A stretch of DNA of 22,616 nucleotides, taken from JAAFHS01 sp031396505 (GTDB lineage Bacteria > Pseudomonadota > Alphaproteobacteria > Rhodobacterales > Rhodobacteraceae). Location: assembly GCA_031396505.1 (NCBI GenBank), contig JANNKX010000343.1:1-22616 (forward strand), read 5' to 3'. The first letter of the stretch is position 1; the number at the start of each line of letters is the position of its first letter. The position numbers were made by a program, and so were the translations under genes. Of this stretch, positions 14,915-22,023 are shown in pieces. The notes beneath the pieces are model-generated. The model was not told the origin of the DNA. It saw only the letters and a list, made by a program, of their open reading frames with translations, and ran no database searches.

Positions 14915-15775
14915 ATGCCACAGATTGACATAGGGCTTCCAGTATACAACGGCGCTTCCCTTATTGCAGACTCCTTGGCTTGCATCGCGGACCAAAATCT
15001 ACGCGATTTCAATGTGATAATATCGGACAATGGCTCGACAGATGGCACTTCAGAAATTTGTGCATCCTTTGCGCGCAAGGATAGCCGATTCAGCCATATA
15101 CGGCGCGAAACCACTATTTCAGCAATCGAAAACTTTTTATTCGTGCGCGATCAGGCCCAAGCCGACTACTTTCTGTGGCGTGCGCATGATGATTTATCAG
15201 CGCCGAACTACCTCGAAGCTCTCGCTGCTGTCCTTGACCGGCGTTCCGAAACCATACTGGCGGCACCGGATGTGATGCGCGATGCATCCGCGGGCACGAC
15301 CGGGCGGGCCTTTCCTTATCGGCCGCGTGACACCGGGACGCGGATGCAGCGGCTGTATGATCAGATGTTCCGCAATTCGGCCTGCTGGTATTATGGCATG
15401 TGGCGCAGAACGGCATGCATCGCGATCACCAATCACATCCACGCGGTCTATCCGGATGCCTGGGGTGGGGATCATCTGGCGATCTTCGCCTGCGCCCTGC
15501 AGGATGGCATCCGTGGCACGCACGAGACGACCTTTCATCAGCGCATCATTCATGCAGCGCGCAATGACGTGCGGCCCGGATATGACGAGATGGCGGATCG
15601 CAACCACCGCTTTGGCGCGGTCTGCCACACGCTGCTGGACGCGTCCGATCTGACACCGGGACAAAAGGCGATTGTCCGGCTGTGGATCCCGTTCTATGTG
15701 CGCCGCCGCTGTCATCCGACCCGGCGGCTGCTGAGCGCGCGGTGGAGAAATCACTTTGGCGGGGATACGAAGTAG
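14915..15775 (+). CDS. Glycosyltransferase family 2
   Basis: This 286-aa protein has a GT-A fold N-terminus: IDIGLPVYNGASLIADSL (4-21), SDNGSTDGT (37-45) for nucleotide binding, and a WRAHDD (88-93) acidic motif in the place of DxD. No transmembrane helix is evident, so it is probably a cytoplasmic-face enzyme that adds one sugar to a lipid-linked surface glycan, perhaps the sugar made by the upstream genes. The start ATG at 14915 has AGAGG 7 nt upstream; a GTG at 14876 is in frame but unsupported. The first 40% of the gene is clearly poorer in GC than the rest, suggesting a mosaic origin. Donor and acceptor are unknown. It ends 10 bp from the convergent glycosyltransferase. Confidence 0.84.
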   Translation: MPQIDIGLPVYNGASLIADSLACIADQNLRDFNVIISDNGSTDGTSEICASFARKDSRFSHIRRETTISAIENFLFVRDQAQADYFLWRAHDDLSAPNYLEALAAVLDRRSETILAAPDVMRDASAGTTGRAFPYRPRDTGTRMQRLYDQMFRNSACWYYGMWRRTACIAITNHIHAVYPDAWGGDHLAIFACALQDGIRGTHETTFHQRIIHAARNDVRPGYDEMADRNHRFGAVCHTLLDASDLTPGQKAIVRLWIPFYVRRRCHPTRRLLSARWRNHFGGDTK

Positions 15776-15785
15776 CAGGTCCGGC

Positions 15786-16694
15786 TCAGTGACGCGCGAA
15801 CTTTGACCGGACCCATTGTTCCATCTTGTGCAAGGCATAAAGCCACAGCCGTGCATTGACGTCCTTGTAAACGAATGGACGTACGACCTTGGGATCATTC
15901 GGGGTCAGGAAATCTTCGGCAAAGGGCCACACCGCAAGATCGCGTGATTTCAGTTTCGCCACTTCACTTTCGGTCATGTCGACGAATGACTTGACATGAC
16001 GTCCGACAAACCTGCCTGCCAGCCTTGCCGCAATCGACTGTTCGCGATGCCGGAAAAATGGCACCTCGGGGCAGAAGAACAGGAACGGATCACCCATCAT
16101 CGGCATGGCCCCGAACTGCGCGCGTGCGCGGTCGCGGATATGCCCTTCACCCTCGGTCAGGTACTGCCAGCCTGCGGCACGAAGCCTTTCCACATGCGCG
16201 ATATGCACGTCAAAATATGACAGGCAGTTTTTCGATGTCATCTCTGCCACGGGCGGCGAAATGTAGGCGCGAAGTTCGAAATTTGGCTTCAGTTCACGGT
16301 GGAACCGTCTTTTCCGATCTGCTTTCATGAACATGGGGCAGACGAACGCCCTTGTTGAATGACTGTCAAACAGACGATCCAATGATGCCTGATCATGTTC
16401 ATCGACGGGGCGTACCACCTGCATGTCATCTTGCATCATCATCAAAAAAGGGCGTTCGGCATTGCTCAACGCGTGGTTCATATTCGCGTAAAGCCCACCG
16501 TGCCGATCATGTGACGCAACCGCACGCCGCACGACAATCCCGCCAAGTGAGGACAGGTATGCCAGCATTGCGGGGTCATCACTGCAATCGTCATAAACAC
16601 GCAGCTGGGCACCCGGCATGTGTCGAAGGACAGAGTCGATCGCGTTCTTCAGGTAGTCAGGTCGATTGTATGAAAAGATTGCGACTTCAATCAT
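15786..16694 (-). CDS. Glycosyltransferase, family 2-like (GT-A fold)
   Basis: This 302-aa protein begins MIEVAIFSYNRPDYLKNAID, continues with VYDDCSDD (33-40) and GLYANMNHALSNAERPFLMM (67-86), and has QDDMQ (88-92) as the metal-binding acidic motif. These mark a GT-A nucleotide-sugar glycosyltransferase, although the C-terminal two-thirds is not typical of a well-known subgroup. The region PMMGDPFLFFCPEVPFFRHR (245-264 approximately) may form the acceptor side. The ATG at 16694 overlaps the stop of the small upstream gene (ATGA at 16694-16691). An open frame extends upstream to 16904 but lacks family similarity. It probably works on the same surface glycan as the convergent operon. Confidence 0.78.
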   Translation of the reverse strand: MIEVAIFSYNRPDYLKNAIDSVLRHMPGAQLRVYDDCSDDPAMLAYLSSLGGIVVRRAVASHDRHGGLYANMNHALSNAERPFLMMMQDDMQVVRPVDEHDQASLDRLFDSHSTRAFVCPMFMKADRKRRFHRELKPNFELRAYISPPVAEMTSKNCLSYFDVHIAHVERLRAAGWQYLTEGEGHIRDRARAQFGAMPMMGDPFLFFCPEVPFFRHREQSIAARLAGRFVGRHVKSFVDMTESEVAKLKSRDLAVWPFAEDFLTPNDPKVVRPFVYKDVNARLWLYALHKMEQWVRSKFARH

Positions 16695-17041
16695 GATTTC
16701 ATCCGTGATGTGGGCGAAGACTGCGGATAAATGACCTTCATGTCTGCGCAAAGCCACGCGGTGACAGAGCGCCGGGTGGTGCGCGCATGAGCCGGGTTCA
16801 AGGCAGCGATCACTGTGGTGATACTTGGGCAGTTTGCGGGGGCAAGGACTGACTGGCCCTCGATGATCGTACCCTGAGGATGCGGGTTCTGGTCCAGAAA
16901 GCATGTTGCCCTGTCCAGAAGTACACCGCGAAACAACGCATCGTCAGGGCCGGACTCGTAAATTGCGACAGGTCCATCGGCCGCTTTTTGGACTTGGTCT
17001 TTCAACCCAGACAACATCACTGGCCATTCCCCAAGTAACAC
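16691..17041 (-). CDS. Small protein resembling a Rossmann-type C-terminal domain, function unknown
   Basis: This ORF of 116 aa starts at a GTG at 17041, with AGGGAAG about 5 nt upstream; an ATG at 17017 is another option. A TAA stop lies just before the GTG. The middle reads like a Rossmann half-fold of the kind found at the C-terminus of some sugar methyltransferases: GPVAIYESGPDDAL, then CFLDQNPHPQGTIIEG, SVLAPANCPSITTVIAALNP. The usual glycine-rich turn (YGAG type) is altered to YESGP. It overlaps the glycosyltransferase start by 4 nt, which argues it is translated. It may be a remnant of a larger sugar-modifying enzyme or a stand-alone domain. The similarity is by eye only. Confidence 0.55.
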   Translation of the reverse strand: MLLGEWPVMLSGLKDQVQKAADGPVAIYESGPDDALFRGVLLDRATCFLDQNPHPQGTIIEGQSVLAPANCPSITTVIAALNPAHARTTRRSVTAWLCADMKVIYPQSSPTSRMKS

Positions 17042-17077
17042 TTACGCTTCCCTGACGTCGGAGATTGTCGCTGAAGA

Positions 17078-17097
17078 GCGCCCGGCAAATCCGGCGC
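17078..17097 (-). terminator. GC-rich hairpin downstream of oxyR
   Basis: GCGCC-C-GG (17078-17085) and CCGGCGC (17091-17097) pair with one bulged base around a CAAAT loop. It lies about 60 bp past the oxyR stop on its strand and before the small gene. No T-run is present, so it is only a candidate terminator. Confidence 0.3.
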
Positions 17098-17158
17098 GGT
17101 TCAGCGTCTCGGGTCGCCGTCTCTGAGCGCCACTTAAATCAATCTATCGGGGCAATTG

Positions 17159-18067
17159 CTAGAGCGGCTTCTGGATGTGTTCGCCAAGGGCGTCTTTGAC
17201 GATATCGATCAGGCTGGTGAATTGTTCGCCAAGCGGGTTGGTCTTGCGCCAGACCAGCCCGATGTTACGTGTCGGGCGGGGTTCGCGCAAGCGTGCGACG
17301 GATACGGGGGCGGTGCGGGTTTCAACGGCGACGGCCATCTGCGGGATCAGTGTCACGCCAATGCCCGCGCCAACCATCTGCACCAGCGTGGTGAGCGAAC
17401 TGCTGTCCATCATCTCACGCGCGACGCCGGGTGACATTTTGCAGAACGACAGGGCCTGGTCACGAAAGCAGTGGCCTTCTTCCAGCAGCAAGAGCCGCAT
17501 TTCGCGCAGGGTTTCGGGGTTGGGGACCGGCCTTTCTGCATCGGCGGCAGGACGGACCAGTACGAACTCTTCGCTGAGAAGTGGCATTTCGATCAGTGAT
17601 GGCTCGGACACGGGCAGGGCCACGATGGCCACATCAAGCCGACCTTCGCGCAGATCATCAACCAGTTTTTGTGTCACCGCCTCGCGCGGGCGGATGTCGA
17701 GCGTGGGAAAATGCGCGGCAAGCTTGTGAATGATGCGTGGCAAAAGATAGGGGGCGACTGTGGGGATCACCCCGATCCGTAAGCGCCCGGTCAGCGGACC
17801 CGCCGCTGCGCGTGCAAGAGTGGCGAGCTCATCGACCGCGCGCAGAATATCGCGGGCACGCACGGCAAACGCGGTGCCTGTGTCCGTCAGCCGGATCTGG
17901 CGTGCGCCGCGTTCAACCAATGCTGCGCCGAGGATCTGCTCCAACTCTTTCACCTGCAACGACAAAGCTGGCTGCGAGATGGCACAAGCCTCGGCGGCGC
18001 GACCGAAATGGCCGTGCTGGGCCAGTGCCTCAAAGTAGCGAAGATGTTTGATCGAAATCGTAGCCAT
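17159..18067 (-). CDS. oxyR: Peroxide-sensing LysR-type regulator OxyR
   Basis: This 302-aa LysR-family protein has an N-terminal winged helix-turn-helix (residues 1-60, with FGRAAEACAISQPALSLQVK at 21-40) and a C-terminal sensing domain. EEGHCFRDQALSFCK contains Cys200 and Cys209, with the same spacing and context as the peroxide-reactive Cys199-Cys208 pair of Escherichia coli OxyR. Oxidation to a disulphide changes DNA binding and activates antioxidant genes. It is divergent from katG across a 153-bp region holding a symmetric candidate operator, so it very likely controls katG and itself. The ATG at 18067 has no clear Shine-Dalgarno sequence, which may keep expression low. Confidence 0.93.
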   Translation of the reverse strand: MATISIKHLRYFEALAQHGHFGRAAEACAISQPALSLQVKELEQILGAALVERGARQIRLTDTGTAFAVRARDILRAVDELATLARAAAGPLTGRLRIGVIPTVAPYLLPRIIHKLAAHFPTLDIRPREAVTQKLVDDLREGRLDVAIVALPVSEPSLIEMPLLSEEFVLVRPAADAERPVPNPETLREMRLLLLEEGHCFRDQALSFCKMSPGVAREMMDSSSLTTLVQMVGAGIGVTLIPQMAVAVETRTAPVSVARLREPRPTRNIGLVWRKTNPLGEQFTSLIDIVKDALGEHIQKPL

Positions 18068-18072
18068 AAGAA

Positions 18073-18116
18073 ATTCATATCGGGGTGATTTGCAAATGCA
18101 AATTCTAATTATGAAT
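18073..18116. promoter_or_regulatory. Candidate OxyR operator between oxyR and katG
   Basis: An inner palindrome ATTTGCAAATGCAAAT (18088-18103) is flanked by ATTCAT (18073-18078) and ATGAAT (18111-18116). The inner and outer symmetry centres differ by one base, and the whole spans 44 bp, close to the length protected by an OxyR tetramer. The half-sites do not match the enteric ATAG/CTAT consensus well, so assignment rests on symmetry, AT-richness and position. Confidence 0.55.
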
Positions 18117-18153
18117 GCTGCATGCTAAGGCTTGAAAATCATCACGACGATTC

Positions 18154-18169
18154 CTGCGCCAAGGCGCAG
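18154..18169. promoter_or_regulatory. Palindrome in the katG leader
   Basis: CTGCGCCAAGGCGCAG is a perfect 16-bp palindrome ending 51 bp before the katG ATG. As RNA it would give a 6-bp GC stem with a CAAG loop; as DNA it could be a second operator. Its role is unknown. Confidence 0.4.
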
Positions 18170-18220
18170 AACAAGCGCGATAAACCGATCAAGCGACATC
18201 AGCCAGACAAGGAGACAGTC

Positions 18221-20395
18221 ATGGATGGAGATATTCCGAACACGGGCGGCAAGTGCCCGGTGATGCACGGGGCGAACACCACAGGGGCGGAGTCTGTGAC
18301 AGGCTGGTGGCCGAATGCCCTGAACCTGGACATCCTGCATCAACAGGACACCAAAACCAACCCGATGGTGGGGTTTGACTATCACGACGAAGTCAAAAAG
18401 CTGGATTTCGCTGGGGTCAAGCGCGATCTGGTGGCGCTGATGACCGATAGTCAGGATTGGTGGCCAGCTGACTGGGGGCACTACGGCGGTCTGATGATCC
18501 GGATGGCGTGGCACGCGGCGGGGTCTTATCGTCTGGCCGATGGCCGTGGGGGTGGCGGGACGGGCAACCAACGCTTTGCGCCGCTGAACAGCTGGCCCGA
18601 CAACGCGAACCTCGACAAGGCACGCCGCCTTTTGTGGCCAATCAAGAAGAAATACGGCAACCGGTTAAGCTGGGCCGATCTGATGCTGCTGGCGGGCAAT
18701 GTGGCCTATGAATCGATGGGTCTGAAGACCTTTGGTTTCGGTTTTGGCCGGGCGGATACGTGGCATCCGGAAAAGGACGTCTATTGGGGGGCTGAGAAGG
18801 AATGGCTGGCCCCATCCGAAAACCGCTACGCCGATCTGAACGATCCGTCCACGTTGGAACAACCGCTGGCGGCCGTACACATGGGCCTGATCTATGTGAA
18901 TCCGGAAGGTGTGAACGGGCAGCCTGATCCGGCACGCACCGCCCTGCATATCCGCGAAACATTCGCACGGATGGCGATGGATGATGAGGAAACGGCGGCC
19001 CTGACGGCGGGCGGGCATACCGTTGGCAAGACGCATGGCAACGGCGACGCGGCCCTGCTGGGCGCAAGCCCGGAAGGCGCGGATGTGGTGGAAGCGGGCC
19101 TTGGCTGGATGAACCATACGACGCGTGCGGTTGGGCGCAACACGGTGACATCGGGGATCGAGGGCGCATGGACGACGCACCCGACAAAATGGGACAACGG
19201 ATACTTTGACATGCTGTTCGGGCATGACTGGGAATTGCGCAAATCGCCGGCCGGGGCGAACCAGTGGATGCCGGTGAACATCGCGCCAGAAGATATGCCG
19301 GTGGATGTCGAAGACCCGTCGATCCGCGTGATGCCGATCATGACGGACGCCGATATGGCGATGAAAGTGGATCCGATCTACCGTGAAATCTGCCTGCGGT
19401 TTGCGGCGGATCATGCCTATTTCACCGACACTTTCGCACGCGCCTGGTTCAAGCTGACACACCGCGATATGGGGCCGAAGGTGCGCTATATCGGGCCGGA
19501 AGTGCCTTCCGAAGACCTGATCTGGCAGGATCCGGTGCCCGCAGGCCGCACGGATTATGACGTGGCTGTCGTCAAGGCAAAGATTGCGGCAAGCGGGCTA
19601 AGCCTGTCGGATATGGTGAATACTGCGTGGGATTCGGCGCGCACCTATCGCGGGTCAGATATGCGGGGTGGGGCCAATGGCGCGCGCATCCGTCTTGCAC
19701 CGCAAAAAGACTGGGAAGGCAATGAACCGGCCCGTCTGGCGCGCGTGCTGTCTGTGCTGGAGCCGATTGCGGCGGCCACGGGGGCCAGTGTGGCCGATGT
19801 GATTGTGCTGGCGGGCAATCTTGGGGTTGAAATGGCCGCACAGGCCGCCGGGTTCAACGTGGCTGTGCCATTTGCACCGGGACGGGGCGATGCGACGGAT
19901 GCGATGACGGATGCAGCGTCGTTCGACGTGCTGGAGCCTTTGGCCGATGGTTTCCGCAGCTGGCTGAAAAAGGACTACACGGTGTCAGCCGAAGAAATGC
20001 TGCTGGACCGGGCGCAACTGATGGGCCTTTCGGCGCATGAGATGACCTGTCTGGTGGGTGGGATGCGGGCCATGGGCACAAACCACGGTGGGACGGCACA
20101 TGGGGTGTTCACCAAACGGCTGGGTGCGTTGACGCCTGACTTTTTCACGACGCTGACGGATATGGCCTACAAGTGGGTGCCGCGCGGCATGAACCTGTAT
20201 GACATCGTCGAACGCAAATCGGGTGCGGTGCGGTTCACGGCCACGCGGGTTGATCTGGTGTTCGGGTCAAATTCGGTGCTGCGCGCCTATGCCGAGGTTT
20301 ACGCGCAAGACGACAATGCAGCAAAGTTCGTGACAGACTTTGTCGCGGCATGGGTCAAGGTGATGAACGCCGATCGGTTCGACATCGCGAACTAA
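18221..20395 (+). CDS. katG: Catalase-peroxidase KatG
   Basis: This 724-aa bifunctional haem enzyme breaks down hydrogen peroxide by catalase and peroxidase reactions. The distal site is Arg94, Trp97 and His98 (MIRMAWHAAGSYR), and the proximal haem ligand is His266 (TAGGHTVGKTHG). Trp97, Tyr225 (GLIYVNPEGVNG) and Met251 form the Met-Tyr-Trp crosslink needed for catalase activity, with spacing equal to Mycobacterium tuberculosis W107-Y229-M255. The C-terminal half is the usual degenerate second peroxidase domain. Length is as expected. The ATG at 18221 follows AAGGAGA (18209-18215); an in-frame ATG at 18122 lies near the operator and is rejected. Control by the divergent oxyR is expected. No signal peptide is seen, so it is cytoplasmic. 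Confidence 0.97.
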   Translation: MDGDIPNTGGKCPVMHGANTTGAESVTGWWPNALNLDILHQQDTKTNPMVGFDYHDEVKKLDFAGVKRDLVALMTDSQDWWPADWGHYGGLMIRMAWHAAGSYRLADGRGGGGTGNQRFAPLNSWPDNANLDKARRLLWPIKKKYGNRLSWADLMLLAGNVAYESMGLKTFGFGFGRADTWHPEKDVYWGAEKEWLAPSENRYADLNDPSTLEQPLAAVHMGLIYVNPEGVNGQPDPARTALHIRETFARMAMDDEETAALTAGGHTVGKTHGNGDAALLGASPEGADVVEAGLGWMNHTTRAVGRNTVTSGIEGAWTTHPTKWDNGYFDMLFGHDWELRKSPAGANQWMPVNIAPEDMPVDVEDPSIRVMPIMTDADMAMKVDPIYREICLRFAADHAYFTDTFARAWFKLTHRDMGPKVRYIGPEVPSEDLIWQDPVPAGRTDYDVAVVKAKIAASGLSLSDMVNTAWDSARTYRGSDMRGGANGARIRLAPQKDWEGNEPARLARVLSVLEPIAAATGASVADVIVLAGNLGVEMAAQAAGFNVAVPFAPGRGDATDAMTDAASFDVLEPLADGFRSWLKKDYTVSAEEMLLDRAQLMGLSAHEMTCLVGGMRAMGTNHGGTAHGVFTKRLGALTPDFFTTLTDMAYKWVPRGMNLYDIVERKSGAVRFTATRVDLVFGSNSVLRAYAEVYAQDDNAAKFVTDFVAAWVKVMNADRFDIAN

Positions 20396-20402
20396 AGGAC
20401 CG

Positions 20403-20431
20403 GCCCCTTCCGTGCACAGTGCGGAGGGGGC
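20403..20431. terminator. Hairpin between convergent katG and ABC transporter genes
   Basis: GCCCCTTCCG (20403-20412) pairs with CGGAGGGGGC (20422-20431) through ten pairs, one of them a G-T wobble, around a 9-nt loop. It lies 7 bp after the katG stop and 15 bp from the end of the convergent ATPase gene, so it may serve both strands. No T-run follows on the plus strand. Confidence 0.6.
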
Positions 20432-20446
20432 GGCCCACAGGCGATG

Positions 20447-21196
20447 TCACGCTGTGCGGCGGTGAAAACCTTCGGAAGCGGCGAGCAGGGCCTTGGTATA
20501 GTCTTGCGTGGCGCGCCGCGCCTGCAATCCGTCGCGCGTCATGGTTTCCACGACCTGACCATGCTGCATCACCGTCAGCCGTTCGCACATATGCGCAACG
20601 ACGCCCAGATCATGACTGACAAGGATATAGGTCAGCCCGCGTTCATTCCGCAAACGATCCAGCAGGTTCAACACCTCGGCCTGAATCGATGCATCCAGCG
20701 CGGATGTGGGTTCATCCAGCAAGATCACTTTCGGTTCAACAATCAGCGCGCGGGCGATGGCGACGCGCTGACGCTGTCCGCCCGACAATTGGTGCGGATA
20801 GCGAAATCGGAACCCGTGGCCAAGACCGACCTCTTGCAACGCGCGTTCGACCCGGTTTTCGGAATCGTCAAAGCCGTGGATGGCAAGGGGTTCGGACAGC
20901 ACGCGGTCAACGGTATGGCGCGGGTGCAAGGACGCGTAGGGGTCTTGAAACACCATCTGCGCGCGTCGGTAAAAGGCAGGCGTGCGGGGCGTGGTCAGTT
21001 CCGCCCCGTCCATGCGGACACTGCCCGCCGATGTGGGGGCAAGGCCGCAGATCGCGCGCAGAACGGTGGATTTGCCTGACCCGCTTTCGCCAACGATACC
21101 GTAACTTTCGCCTTCGTTGATTTGCAAAGATACGCCACGCACGGCATGAACGGGGCCAAAACGCACGTTCAGATCGGTGATATCAATCAGCGGCAT
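20447..21196 (-). CDS. ABC importer ATPase, peptide/nickel type (DppF/OppF-like)
   Basis: This protein of 249 aa has Walker A GESGSGKS (36-43), Q-loop VFQDPYASLHPR (from 82, Gln84), the ABC signature LSGGQRQR (137-144), Walker B VILLDEP (157-163) and the switch His195. FQDPYASLHPR is typical of the second ATPase of oligopeptide-type importers. It hydrolyses ATP to drive uptake together with the other ATPase and two permeases. The ATG at 21196 shares one base with the upstream TGA (TGATG); an in-frame ATG at 21208 would add MGAV and is possible. It is somewhat short, lacking the usual C-terminal oligopeptide extension. The substrate cannot be told, as no binding-protein gene is in the window. 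Confidence 0.88.
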   Translation of the reverse strand: MPLIDITDLNVRFGPVHAVRGVSLQINEGESYGIVGESGSGKSTVLRAICGLAPTSAGSVRMDGAELTTPRTPAFYRRAQMVFQDPYASLHPRHTVDRVLSEPLAIHGFDDSENRVERALQEVGLGHGFRFRYPHQLSGGQRQRVAIARALIVEPKVILLDEPTSALDASIQAEVLNLLDRLRNERGLTYILVSHDLGVVAHMCERLTVMQHGQVVETMTRDGLQARRATQDYTKALLAASEGFHRRTA

Positions 21197-22023
21197 CACA
21201 GCGCCCATGCCTGATCGCGTTGCAGGGTGGGCAGCGGGTGGGTGCTGCCTTCGATCCTTGGCAGGCAGTTCATCAGGCCCTGGGTATACGGGTGCTGCGC
21301 CTGTGACAATTCGGATGCCTTCAGTTCTTCAACCACGCGGCCTGCATACATGACCAGCACACGGTCGCAGAACGACCCGACAAGCCGCAGATCATGGCTG
21401 ATGAAGATCAGGCCCATGCCGCGCTTTGTGACCAGATCATCCAGAATACGCAGCACATCAATCTGCACCGTGACATCAAGGGCAGATGTCGGCTCATCGG
21501 CAATCAGCAAGTCAGGCTCGGTGATCAGCATCATCGCGATCATTGCGCGCTGGCCCATGCCGCCCGACAATTCATGCGGATAGGCTGCCATGACGCGGGC
21601 CGGGTCGCGAATCTGCACTGCCTCCAGCATCGCCAGCGAACGATCCTTCGCCTCTGCCTTGCTGGTGGCGTTGCGCGCCGCCTCGATCAACTGACGCCCG
21701 ATGGTCATCACCGGGTTCAGCGAAAACTTGGGGTCCTGCATGATCATCGACAGGCGGATGCCGCGCAGTGCGCGCCATGCGGGAGGCGTGGCGTTTCGCA
21801 GATCGATGCCGTCGAATTCCAGCCGTTTGGCGGTGGCCTTGCCGGGGGAGGGGGTCAGACCCAACAGCGCGCGCCCCGTCTGGCTTTTGCCCGAACCGCT
21901 TTCGCCAACGATACCAAGGCGTTCGCGGCCAAGGGTGAAGGTCACGCCACGCACAACCTCGGTCGGCCCCTGACGGGTCGGAAACGCGATGCGCAGGTCT
22001 TCGACACGCAGCAGGTGGCTCAT
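21196..22023 (-). CDS. ABC importer ATPase, peptide/nickel type (DppD/OppD-like)
   Basis: This 275-aa protein has Walker A GESGSGKS (40-47), Q-loop MIMQDPKFSLNP (93-104, Gln96), a signature with the variant LSGGMGQR (152-159), Walker B LLIADEP (172-178) and a switch His in FISHDL. HPYTQGLMNCLPRIEG near the C-terminus is the motif of the oligopeptide-type ATPase extension. It is the first ATPase of the pair and overlaps the permease gene by 4 nt and the next ATPase by one base, giving one translationally coupled unit. In this family such importers take up di- or oligopeptides, nickel, glutathione or similar solutes; the choice is open here. Confidence 0.9.
   Translation of the reverse strand: MSHLLRVEDLRIAFPTRQGPTEVVRGVTFTLGRERLGIVGESGSGKSQTGRALLGLTPSPGKATAKRLEFDGIDLRNATPPAWRALRGIRLSMIMQDPKFSLNPVMTIGRQLIEAARNATSKAEAKDRSLAMLEAVQIRDPARVMAAYPHELSGGMGQRAMIAMMLITEPDLLIADEPTSALDVTVQIDVLRILDDLVTKRGMGLIFISHDLRLVGSFCDRVLVMYAGRVVEELKASELSQAQHPYTQGLMNCLPRIEGSTHPLPTLQRDQAWAL

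Noticed and set aside
18122..18220. A 33-codon upstream extension of katG
   Set aside because: It would start next to the operator and run through the leader palindrome, while the ATG at 18221 has a strong AAGGAGA site and the normal KatG N-terminus.
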